The translations under genes and the position numbers were made by a program. A DNA stretch of 7,733 nucleotides from Candidatus Zixiibacteriota bacterium. GTDB lineage: Bacteria; Zixibacteria; MSB-5A5; CAIYYT01. The notes beneath the pieces are model-generated. The model searched no databases. It was not told the origin of the DNA and saw only the letters and a list, made by a program, of their open reading frames with translations. Within the stretch, counting starts at the first letter, position 1, and the number at the start of each line of letters is the position of its first letter. The stretch covers positions 1 to 7,733 of the forward strand of contig JAPLUP010000643.1 in NCBI GenBank assembly GCA_026397575.1, given 5' to 3'. Below, in pieces: positions 1-5,593 of this stretch.

Positions 1-694
1 TCAACTCCAGCGGTCCCATTGGATGCCCACAACCGAGCTTCATGCCGTTGTCGATGTCTTCCTTAGTCGCCAGTCCATTTTCGTACCAGCGGATGGCGTC
101 GATCAAGTACGGTATCAGCAGCAGGTTGACGACAAACCCGCAGGTGTCTTTGGCGCGGACAACGGTCTTGCCGACCGACTCCGCAAAGGCCACGGCCGTG
201 TTGAAAGTCTGGTCGTCGGTTATGATGGTGCGTACGACTTCAACCAGTTTCATCACCGGCACCGGATTGAAAAAATGCATCCCGACAAATTGGCTGCGCC
301 GCTTGGTCACAACCGCCATGTCCGTGATTGATAGCGATGACGTGTTGGAAGCAAAGATGGTGGTCGGTTTGCAGACGCGGTCGATGGTCTCGAAGATCTG
401 AATCTTGGCATCGAGGTTTTCGACAATGGCTTCAATCACCAGGTCGCAATCGGCGAAAGCCCCAAGGTCGGTGGTGGTAGTAATGTTGCCGAGCGTCTTC
501 TTCTTGTCTTCTTCGGTGGCTTTTCCCTTTTCAATGGCCTTGTTGAGAAGCCCCTCGATGCGGCTCAGCCCTTTCTTAAGGAATTCGTCCTTTACGTCCG
601 TCGCTACGACTGGATAACCGGCGGCCGCCGCGACTTGCGCGATGCCGGAACCCATTTGCCCGAACCCGATAATCCCGAGTTTTTTGATAGTCAT
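1..694 (-). CDS. hbd: 3-hydroxybutyryl-CoA dehydrogenase, C-terminus cut by window edge
   Basis: NAD(P)-dependent oxidation/reduction between 3-hydroxybutyryl-CoA and acetoacetyl-CoA, a cytoplasmic step of butyrate fermentation or fatty-acid oxidation. The 231 visible residues contain the Rossmann motif GFGQMGSGIAQ (residues 10-20), an acidic D33 at the end of beta-2 (favours NAD), the signature FASNTSSLSIT (114-124) with Ser119, MHFFNPVPVMKLVEV (139-153) with catalytic His140 and Glu152, and Asn190 in the NLLL segment. Single-domain family members are about 280-290 residues, so about 50 C-terminal residues lie outside the window. The ATG at 694 is supported by an AAGGAG Shine-Dalgarno site (700-705) five bases upstream. 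A consensus-like promoter sits further upstream at 734-762. The gene is divergent from the ptb-like pair, which fits joint control of C4 acyl-CoA metabolism. Family assignment is firm; chain-length specificity is inferred. Confidence 0.95.
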   Translation of the reverse strand, partial: MTIKKLGIIGFGQMGSGIAQVAAAAGYPVVATDVKDEFLKKGLSRIEGLLNKAIEKGKATEEDKKKTLGNITTTTDLGAFADCDLVIEAIVENLDAKIQIFETIDRVCKPTTIFASNTSSLSITDMAVVTKRRSQFVGMHFFNPVPVMKLVEVVRTIITDDQTFNTAVAFAESVGKTVVRAKDTCGFVVNLLLIPYLIDAIRWYENGLATKEDIDNGMKLGCGHPMGPLEL

Positions 695-733
695 CGTTTC
701 TCCTTTGTGTGCTTGTCTGAGACTTGATGACTA

Positions 734-762
734 AGAATAGATGAACAGTCAGGATTTGTCAA
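734..762 (-). promoter_or_regulatory. sigma-70-type promoter of hbd
   Basis: Read on the minus strand, TTGACA (757-762) is followed by a 17-bp spacer and TATTCT (734-739). Initiation would fall near 727, giving a leader of about 33 nt that holds the hbd Shine-Dalgarno site. A small dyad, CGAG-acg-CTCG (764-774), abuts the -35 box and could be part of an operator. The promoter call is by pattern only. Confidence 0.75.
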
Positions 763-847
763 GCGAGACGCTCGTAGCCTATTCCTGACCCGTTGCCGAA
801 GCCGCATCGTCCGTGATAACCCGGAAAATGCCCTCTACTTATTATGG

Positions 848-876
848 TTGACATCAAATCGGGGCATTCGTATTTT
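848..876 (+). promoter_or_regulatory. sigma-70-type promoter of the ptb-like operon, near-leaderless
   Basis: TTGACA (848-853), a 17-bp spacer and TATTTT (871-876). Initiation about 7 bases past the -10 puts +1 near 883, only about 5 nt before the ATG at 888. No Shine-Dalgarno-like purine run precedes that ATG at a usable distance, so the transcript would be leaderless or nearly so. The -35 box lies 85 bp from the -35 box of the divergent hbd promoter. Confidence 0.7.
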
Positions 877-887
877 GTCAACCGGCT

Positions 888-1826
888 ATGGACAAGATTA
901 CTACTGCAAACGGCATCATCGAACAAGCCAAAGCTCTGGGCAAGGAGTATGGTCTTTTCCGGGTGGCAGTCGCCGCCGCGGAGGATGATGACGTCCTGCG
1001 CGCCTGCTCAGAAGCGGCCAAACTTGGCATTGCCAAATTTACGCTCTACGGTTCCGAGAAAAAGCTCATGGACATCGGCGCAACCACCGGCATCGACTAT
1101 TCCGGTTTCACTATCGTTGATTGTGATTCCGCCGCCAAGTCCGCCTATCTGGCCGCGCAGGCCGCCGACAAAGGCGAAGCCGATCTGATTCAGAAAGGTT
1201 TCCTTTCGACTTCGGCGCTGCTCAAAACTGTCCTGTCCAAAGACTTTTCCTTGCGCACCCAGAACACGGTCTCGCATGTCGCGGTGCTCAATTTTCCCGG
1301 CTATCACAAACTTCTGGGCCTCACCGATGGCGGAATGGTAGTTAAGCCGACATTCGAACAGAAGATACAATTGATCGAGAACGCCGTGTCGCTGTTTCAT
1401 ACGCTCGGCTACGAAAAACCCAGGGTAGCCGTATCGGCCCCGATCGACTACATCCATCCCAAAATGCCAGCGACCACCGAGGCGGCGCAGCTCACCGGCA
1501 GGAGCAAAAACGGCGAAATCGAAAACTGCGAAATCTACGGACCGATCACCTTTGAAGCTGCCACCAATCGCGAAATCGCTTTGAAACGCGGCATCAAGAA
1601 CTATGTCGCCGGCGATGCTGATATCTTCCTGGTCGACTCCATCGAGGAATGCAACATCATCTCCAAGGTGCTGATTCTGTTCTCCCCCGCGGCATTTGCC
1701 GGTGTGATTGTCGGCGCCAAAGTGCCGGTTAGTCTCGTATCGCGCACCGACACAGCATTTAACAAACTAGCGTCGATTTCGATTGCCTGCTTGTTGTCGC
1801 ACCACCTGAAACGGGTAAAGAAATGA
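888..1826 (+). CDS. ptb: phosphate butyryl/acetyltransferase family protein, first of tandem pair
   Basis: PTA/PTB-family acyltransferase of 312 residues, normal for Ptb (about 300). Family reaction: acyl-CoA + phosphate to acyl-phosphate + CoA, usually feeding an acyl kinase for ATP. Conserved landmarks: VAVAAAEDDDVL near the N-terminus (26-37), KG (103-104), LRT (122-124), SHVAV (129-133), TDGGM (146-150), HPKMPATTEAA (190-200), GDADI (242-246), VGAK (275-278) and the C-terminal Ser-Arg pair (285-286) tied to catalysis in phosphotransacetylases. Departures: the usual [V/I]DGPLxxD block reads IYGPITFE (216-223), so both acidic positions have changed (D to Y, D to E). The start at 888 is chosen because an in-frame TGA lies at 849 with no other start codon between, and because the N-terminus matches family length. 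It overlaps the next gene by ATGA, implying translational coupling. Butyryl versus acetyl or branched acyl specificity cannot be told. No kinase gene is adjacent. Confidence 0.88.
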   Translation: MDKITTANGIIEQAKALGKEYGLFRVAVAAAEDDDVLRACSEAAKLGIAKFTLYGSEKKLMDIGATTGIDYSGFTIVDCDSAAKSAYLAAQAADKGEADLIQKGFLSTSALLKTVLSKDFSLRTQNTVSHVAVLNFPGYHKLLGLTDGGMVVKPTFEQKIQLIENAVSLFHTLGYEKPRVAVSAPIDYIHPKMPATTEAAQLTGRSKNGEIENCEIYGPITFEAATNREIALKRGIKNYVAGDADIFLVDSIEECNIISKVLILFSPAAFAGVIVGAKVPVSLVSRTDTAFNKLASISIACLLSHHLKRVKK

Positions 1827-2731
1827 CCGCCAACTTCGCCGATATCGAAAAACTGGCGCGCGAACGCGCAAGCGACCCGGTGCTGGTGGCGTGCGTCGAA
1901 CCGCATGAACCGACATTGATTGTTGCACTCGACCGGGCGATGAAGAATCGTTTAGTCAAACCGGTATTGATTGGTGAAGAGGAAGCCATTCTCAAAGCCG
2001 CCAAAGAGGCCGGTGTCGAGACGCGTGGTTGGGAACTGGTGCGATCCGACGACCCGAACCACTCGGTCTACATGGCGCAGGAACTCATCCACGACAACAA
2101 GGTCGGTGGCATCTGCAAAGGTGTTTTTGGCACTCAGGATTTTCTGTCGCTCCTGTTTGAACGCCGACTCGGATTCCGCGTGCATCCGAATCTGGTTTCG
2201 GGAGTAATGGTCTGCAAAAATGACAAACTCGACCGGCTGCTACTTATCTCCGACCCTATCGTCAATCCGCAGCCCGAACTGATGGATCTGGTAGCCATCC
2301 TCAACAACAGCGTTGCACTCGCCCACAAGCTCGGCAACAAGCAGCCCAAGGCGGCAATGCTTGCGGCGGTCGAAGTGATCTACCCGCAGATGCCGGTTAC
2401 AATTGAGGCCGCGGTGATCGCCAAAATGGCGGACAAAAACCAGATCAAAGGTTGTCTCGTCGACGGCCCACTCTCTTTGGATGTCGCTCTCATCGAATCA
2501 GCCGCCAAAGATAAAGGCGCTACCGGCCCGGTCGCCGGGCATGCCGACATCCTGATCGGTCCCAATCTCGCTACCAGCTACGGTGTTTACCGAGCGTTCG
2601 CACTGTACACCAAAAGCGACTATGGCTTGATTATCGTCGGCGGCAAAGTGCCGGCAGTGATTACTTCCACATTCGACAGCGACACCGTCCGCTACAATTC
2701 CTTGTTGCTCGCCATCATCGCCGCCCGGTAG
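1823..2731 (+). CDS. divergent phosphate butyryl/acetyltransferase paralogue, second of tandem pair
   Basis: Second PTA/PTB-family protein, 302 residues, starting inside the stop codon of the first (ATGA, 1823-1826). It keeps the fold markers: KG (99-100), AAVEVIYPQMPVTIEAA (181-197), LVDGPLSLD (212-220), GHADIL (239-244), VGGKVP (272-277) and TSxxDSD near the C-terminus (281-287). Several positions conserved in typical Ptb are changed: the SHV triplet is SGV (126-128), LRT is FRV (118-120), GDAD is GHAD (239-242), and the Arg of the C-terminal Ser-Arg pair is Thr283. The DGPLxxD block lost in the first protein is intact here. The two may form a heteromer with one catalytic and one structural or regulatory partner; alternatively this copy acts on another acyl group. 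Family assignment is firm; activity is uncertain. No convincing terminator with a T-run follows the TAG at 2729-2731. Confidence 0.83.
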   Translation: MTANFADIEKLARERASDPVLVACVEPHEPTLIVALDRAMKNRLVKPVLIGEEEAILKAAKEAGVETRGWELVRSDDPNHSVYMAQELIHDNKVGGICKGVFGTQDFLSLLFERRLGFRVHPNLVSGVMVCKNDKLDRLLLISDPIVNPQPELMDLVAILNNSVALAHKLGNKQPKAAMLAAVEVIYPQMPVTIEAAVIAKMADKNQIKGCLVDGPLSLDVALIESAAKDKGATGPVAGHADILIGPNLATSYGVYRAFALYTKSDYGLIIVGGKVPAVITSTFDSDTVRYNSLLLAIIAAR

Positions 2732-2758
2732 TTAGGCATTCTTGCCTGACATTTCTGA

Positions 2759-2787
2759 CTTGTCATTCTGAGCGGAGCGAGGAATCT
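2759..2787 (+). repeat. dispersed repeat unit of the CATTCTGAGCG-AGCG-GAATCT type
   Basis: CATTCTGAGCGGAGCG, then AGGAATCT, in the non-coding stretch after the ptb-like operon. From memory, near-identical strings with the same layout recur many times in unrelated environmental bacterial genomes. Only one copy is in this window, so the repeat status is recalled rather than shown. Confidence 0.5.
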
Positions 2788-2803
2788 GGGGCGCTTCAAT
2801 CGC

Positions 2804-2829
2804 GCCGTCAGGAACCCCTTCCTGACGGC
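2804..2829 (+). repeat. perfect 11-bp inverted repeat with CCCC loop
   Basis: GCCGTCAGGAA (2804-2814), loop CCCC, then TTCCTGACGGC (2819-2829). It would be a very stable hairpin in RNA from either strand. It follows the ptb-like operon by about 75 bp but has no T-run, so it is not a classic intrinsic terminator. It could stabilise the 3' end or be part of the composite repeat around it. Confidence 0.75.
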
Positions 2830-2849
2830 AGTCCGAACCACAGGGGTTC
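2828..2849 (+). repeat. 22-bp direct repeat, left copy
   Basis: GCAGTCCGAACCACAG followed by GGGTTC. It matches 5284-5305 in 21 of 22 positions and in the same orientation (difference G2844 versus T5300). The two copies bracket the PDZ and pentapeptide-repeat genes. Its GGGGTTC (2843-2849) can also pair with GAACCCC (2812-2818), which competes with the hairpin at 2804-2829. Confidence 0.75.
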
Positions 2850-2946
2850 TTACTTATGAGACTGTGAGCAGTCGAGAGTGACGCGACACGCCCCGATGAC
2901 GCAAAAGTCGCAAATCTGATTGCGCAGGCGGCATGAATTGCCTATG

Positions 2947-2976
2947 TTTGCTTACGCAAAGATAAACTATAGTTTA
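2947..2976 (+). promoter_or_regulatory. two adjacent palindromes in front of the PDZ gene, possible operator/promoter
   Basis: TTTGC-ttac-GCAAA (2947-2960) and the perfect 14-bp palindrome TAAACTATAGTTTA (2963-2976) have centres 16 bp apart. The second overlaps a -10-like TATAGT (2968-2973); the best -35 candidate, TGTTTG at 2945-2950, is weak. This is the layout expected of an operator covering a promoter. The regulator is not in the window. Pattern call only. Confidence 0.5.
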
Positions 2977-2981
2977 CATTC

Positions 2982-2987
2982 AGGAGG
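2982..2987 (+). promoter_or_regulatory. ribosome binding site setting the PDZ gene start
   Basis: A full AGGAGG lies 4 bases before the ATG at 2992. It selects this start over an in-frame ATG at 2920, which would add 24 residues and hide the signal peptide. Confidence 0.85.
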
Positions 2988-2991
2988 TTGC

Positions 2992-3921
2992 ATGAAGACG
3001 CTTTGGATTTTCCTCGCTGCCATACTCTTGTGCCATTCGATGTGCTTAGCGGCATCCGATTGGGCGGTGCTGAAGGTTAGGGATGCGGCAGATAGCCCCC
3101 TCATGGTGAGTTTTTCAAATGTTGATCCCGAGGGCAGCGCATACAAGGCTGGAATACGGCCTGGTGACAAGCTACTCTCAGTCGAAAACCTTGACCCGAT
3201 AGATTTCTTCAACTCTAAGAAACGACCACGAGCCGTTTTCCACGTACTTCGCGACACCGACACGTTGAGTATCGAATGCAAACCACGCAAAGGCTTCTAC
3301 GGAATGCTGTATACTCAGCAGTACAGTTCCGATTCTCTCGTATTTAGAATATGGCCTGCCAAGTTCAAAAACGTGCTAAGGGTGGGGTTAGAGATTATCA
3401 ACAACGGGGGCTCGGTTCTCCCGCTTGCATCGATAGCAGTCAAGTCCACGGACAACTCCTATGCAGCTTATCTGTACCCCGACGAAGTAGCAAGGTTCTT
3501 GTTGGGAGAACCCCCAGTTTACATACCTCTTCAGAAGCCGGAAAAGGCAAAGGAATACATAGTCTCCGGCTCCAGCACGCGCGTAGGGCAGACCACATTG
3601 GGCAGTGCAACGATTGAAGAAAAGCCGAAAGATTTCTGGGGGTCATTTGCAGACGGTCTTGCTGACGGTTTCACACAAGGTTACAATGCGAAAAAGGCCC
3701 AACAGGTGAATCAATACATACAAAATTACACTCGCATCATCTCCGAGGTGGACCGAGCAGGTTTCAGCAGTGACTCTGTCCCCAGCCGAGGTTCGGTTCG
3801 CGGCACACTATTTCTTAAGGATGCTGCAAACCCCTACCCTTTGGTGCTTGAGTTCACAGTCGGACAAAGCGTATACAATTTTTCTATTCACCTTCCCGAT
3901 TCTTTTTCAAGCGGTAAGTAG
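2992..3921 (+). CDS. secreted PDZ-domain protein of unknown function
   Basis: 309 residues. The N-terminus (MKTLWIFLAAILLCHSMCLA) is a typical Sec signal peptide, with cleavage likely around residues 20-22. Cys14 and Cys18 do not sit in a good lipobox. Residues about 35-98 form a PDZ-like domain with the hallmark VDPEGSAYKAGIRPGDKLLSV (44-64), so it probably binds peptide or protein C-termini outside the cytoplasmic membrane. No protease domain is present. The middle part (around 110-190) looks like beta-sandwich sequence. A Gly/Ala-rich segment, GSFADGLADGFTQGY, precedes a short helical stretch and a final beta-rich region with no family I recognise. It probably shares a transcript with the pentapeptide-repeat gene 66 bp downstream. 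A role in envelope sensing or scaffolding is inference. Base composition by eye is more AT-rich than the flanking metabolic genes. Confidence 0.75.
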   Translation: MKTLWIFLAAILLCHSMCLAASDWAVLKVRDAADSPLMVSFSNVDPEGSAYKAGIRPGDKLLSVENLDPIDFFNSKKRPRAVFHVLRDTDTLSIECKPRKGFYGMLYTQQYSSDSLVFRIWPAKFKNVLRVGLEIINNGGSVLPLASIAVKSTDNSYAAYLYPDEVARFLLGEPPVYIPLQKPEKAKEYIVSGSSTRVGQTTLGSATIEEKPKDFWGSFADGLADGFTQGYNAKKAQQVNQYIQNYTRIISEVDRAGFSSDSVPSRGSVRGTLFLKDAANPYPLVLEFTVGQSVYNFSIHLPDSFSSGK

Positions 3922-3976
3922 CGCACAAGAAAGACTGATGACGAATGGCACGGCAAAATGCCAGAGAGAGGACACT

Positions 3977-3982
3977 GGGGGA
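3977..3982 (+). promoter_or_regulatory. ribosome binding site deciding the pentapeptide-repeat gene start
   Basis: GGGGGA lies 5 bases before the ATG at 3988. The alternative in-frame ATG at 3958 has no purine-rich site at a useful distance, so 3988 is preferred, which removes 10 residues. Confidence 0.6.
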
Positions 3983-3987
3983 CTCCA

Positions 3988-5235
3988 ATGAGTAGTTTTT
4001 GTCAAGAGCGAATGCTGCTGGGACGACCCTGCGGCAGACCAGCCTACGTTGACCCTGCTTCGGGATTGCCATCTGACAAATGCATCTTCCACTGCTACAA
4101 AGAGACAGGAGGATTCACGGAGTTTCAGAATGCACTGGACGCCTACCTGAGCAGCAATCCAAAAGACTACGATTTCCACAGATTCGTGTTTCCCTGTCGA
4201 GGTTGGAAATTCCCGTCTGTTTTTCCCGAGTGCGCATACTTCAACTACGCGGTGTTTAAGGGTGACGTCTATTTCGGATTGACACGCTTCCAGAAGAAGG
4301 CCGTGTTTACCGAGGTCACTTTTGAGGGCAGGGCGAATTTCTGCACGGCTAAATTCAACTGGGATGGGTTCTTCTTGAACTCGGAATTTCGGTCTCTCGT
4401 GGATTTCGCTGGCGCGGAGTTCTGCCTCGGACAAACGGACTTCAGATTCTGCAAGTTCAGAGGCGATGTTACCTTCTTCGATTGCAAATTTCAAAAGGGG
4501 GTAGCCTTCCCGTTTGCTCGTTTCGAGAAAGCGGTTGACTTTCGTGATACCCTCTTTGGAGGCAATTCCGATTTCAGCGAGGCCGTGTTTGCCGAACCCG
4601 AACGAGTCACTTTTTCTGGCAACAATCTGTCTCATGTGTCATTCGCACGTTGCAATATTGCGAAGACCATTTTCCAGCGCGTTGAGTGGCTCGGGATTCC
4701 TGTATGGCCAAAAGCTGGCATCTTGAGACGTTGGATTCGCAATGGAGTTGTGGACGAGCTACCTTCTTCTGGCCAAGTGAATCATGAAGATTTGGCGCAG
4801 ACGTATCGACGTTTGCAGCATAACTATATGGAGAACTACCGGTATTCTGAAGCGGGAGATTTCTTTGTGGGGGAGCGGGAGAGCTTGCGAAGAGGGAAGG
4901 TGAAGTGGCGGCAGTACGCGTCGATCGATTTTCTCTACAAGCTCGCATCTCTCTATGGAGAGAGCTATACCTTGCCGTTTGTTTGGCTAGCTGTGCTCCT
5001 GCTCCTGACGCCACTGGCTCTGCTTGCAGCAGTGGGATCTGACTGCAATGTCACCTATTGGCATGCGTTTCTGGAAAACCTTGAGCTATTCATATTCCCG
5101 AGAATTCCGGATGCAAGTTGCGCGGCCACGGCCGTTTCAAGGCTCACTATTTGCACCGAGAAGGTGCTTGTTGTATTGTTTGTTTCGCTTCTCCTGCTCG
5201 CGCTTAGAAGGAAATTCAAGCGGAAGAGCTTCTGA
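3988..5235 (+). CDS. pentapeptide-repeat membrane protein with N-terminal Cys/His motif
   Basis: 415 residues. N-terminus: Cys5, Cys15 in GRPCGRPAY, and CIFHC (32-36), a Cys/His set seen at the start of many pentapeptide-repeat proteins and probably metal-binding. Residues about 83-230 are a phenylalanine-ladder repeat: Phe at 85, 90, 96, 101, 107, 112, 118, 123, 129, 134, 140, 145, then after a one-residue slip 152, 157, 163, 168, 174, 179, 185, 190, 196, 201. The alternating 5/6 spacing is typical of the Pentapeptide_3 type and should form a right-handed quadrilateral beta-helix. Next comes a conserved helical block (266-292, TYRRLQHNYMEN with EAGDFFVGERE), then a hydrophobic segment (about 329-350), a loop with an amphipathic stretch (LENLELFIF), and a second membrane segment (about 393-408) with a basic tail. 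The layout resembles membrane-anchored pentapeptide proteins with a channel-like end, but there is no K+ selectivity motif. Function unknown. Confidence 0.85.
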   Translation: MSSFCQERMLLGRPCGRPAYVDPASGLPSDKCIFHCYKETGGFTEFQNALDAYLSSNPKDYDFHRFVFPCRGWKFPSVFPECAYFNYAVFKGDVYFGLTRFQKKAVFTEVTFEGRANFCTAKFNWDGFFLNSEFRSLVDFAGAEFCLGQTDFRFCKFRGDVTFFDCKFQKGVAFPFARFEKAVDFRDTLFGGNSDFSEAVFAEPERVTFSGNNLSHVSFARCNIAKTIFQRVEWLGIPVWPKAGILRRWIRNGVVDELPSSGQVNHEDLAQTYRRLQHNYMENYRYSEAGDFFVGERESLRRGKVKWRQYASIDFLYKLASLYGESYTLPFVWLAVLLLLTPLALLAAVGSDCNVTYWHAFLENLELFIFPRIPDASCAATAVSRLTICTEKVLVVLFVSLLLLALRRKFKRKSF

Positions 5236-5247
5236 TCAGTCCCGTAC

Positions 5248-5270
5248 GTTAAAACCGCTTCGGTTTTGAC
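5248..5270 (+). terminator. intrinsic terminator after the pentapeptide-repeat gene
   Basis: GTTAAAACCG (5248-5257), loop CTT, CGGTTTTGAC (5261-5270): a 10-bp stem with one T-G wobble. It starts 12 bases after the stop codon. Its T-run is inside the 3' arm, and the A-run opposite makes it potentially bidirectional. It may belong to the same composite repeat as 5284-5307. Confidence 0.6.
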
Positions 5271-5276
5271 TTCGAC

Positions 5277-5456
5277 TCACGCCGCAGTCCGAACCACAGT
5301 GGTTCGGTCCCCCCCGATTTCTCTACCCTTCAACCCAGCACCCTCCGCTACCATCACCAACGCCATTTGAACAATCACAAACCCAAGATAGTAGCCCTGA
5401 TGGCTTGCATGAAAAAACTGTTGCTGATGGCTCGGGCCATTCTGATCTCTCAGCAA
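5277..5456 (-). pseudogene. possible remnant or small ORF encoding a membrane segment
   Basis: A 59-codon frame can be read from TTG 5456 to TGA 5277, with a stop at 5472-5474 upstream. The middle, QFFHASHQGYYLGFVIVQMA then LVMVAEGAG, looks like a transmembrane helix after a His-containing motif. It is reminiscent of integral membrane proteins with an FRAGHAHAG-like motif, but that resemblance is weak. The last codons run through the 22-bp repeat and end in it, as if the repeat had truncated a gene. There is no ATG before the hydrophobic part and no strong ribosome site. It could be chance. Confidence 0.2.
5284..5307 (+). repeat. 22-bp direct repeat, right copy, inside a 9-bp palindrome
   Basis: Positions 5284-5305 match 2828-2849 in 21 of 22 bases. 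This copy makes a near-perfect palindrome, CCGAACCAC-A-GTGGTTCGG (5289-5307); the single difference in the left copy spoils that symmetry. Hairpin-forming direct repeats beside a gene pair fit a REP-like dispersed element or the scar of cassette insertion. Confidence 0.7.
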
Positions 5457-5526
5457 CCGTTTAATCCCAACCTAAAACCATTGACATGAAGGACGGTATC
5501 TACGAAACTAATCACAGGAAATTGGC
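5310..5526. other. non-coding stretch with one structured dyad
   Basis: Apart from the weak minus-strand frame above, I see no gene here. It holds the structured element at 5412-5462 and a lone TTGACA at about 5482-5487 on the plus strand without a matching -10 box. The sequence from 5463 to 5526 is featureless to my reading. Confidence 0.5.
5412..5462 (-). terminator. two-tier stem-loop followed by T6 on the minus strand
   Basis: Outer arms GTTGCTGA (5420-5427) and TCAGCAAC (5450-5457) pair perfectly. After one mismatch they extend with AAAC/GTTT (5415-5418, 5459-5462). Inside is a small hairpin, ATGGC-tcgg-GCCAT (5427-5440). On the minus strand the structure is followed by TTTTTT (5412-5417), as in an intrinsic terminator. 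It lies beyond the better terminator at 5527-5563, so it would be a back-up or end a separate short transcript. A structured RNA is the alternative. Confidence 0.4.
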
Positions 5527-5563
5527 AAAAAAACGAAACCGGCAGGCTCTGCGCACCTGCCGG
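5527..5563 (-). terminator. intrinsic terminator of the YgaP-like gene
   Basis: On the minus strand CCGGCAGG (5556-5563), a 9-nt loop and CCTGCCGG (5539-5546) make a perfect 8-bp GC-rich stem, followed by TTTCG and a run of seven T (5527-5533). It lies about 30 bases past the stop codon of the gene at 5594-5791. Confidence 0.9.
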
Positions 5564-5593
5564 CTCTTGCCATAGGAGAAACAACGATAGACT

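Noticed and set aside
23..617. Open frames on the plus strand across the first 620 bases
   Set aside because: They lie antisense to hbd, whose translation carries full family motifs; their own translations show no recognisable domains.
1008..1457. 149-codon minus-strand frame
   Set aside because: Antisense to the first ptb-like gene; no motif or ribosome site.
2920..2991. Upstream in-frame start for the PDZ protein
   Set aside because: No ribosome site there. The extension would precede the signal peptide and cross the palindromic control region, and AGGAGG clearly marks 2992.
3907..4635. Long (242-codon) minus-strand open frame
   Set aside because: Antisense to the pentapeptide repeats. 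The repeated Phe codons (TTC/TTT) read as GAA/AAA on the other strand and so avoid stops; the Glu/Lys-rich product is an artefact of the repeat.
5284..5307. Repeat/palindrome as part of a CRISPR array
   Set aside because: Only two copies exist, about 2.4 kb apart, with genes between; there is no regular spacing.
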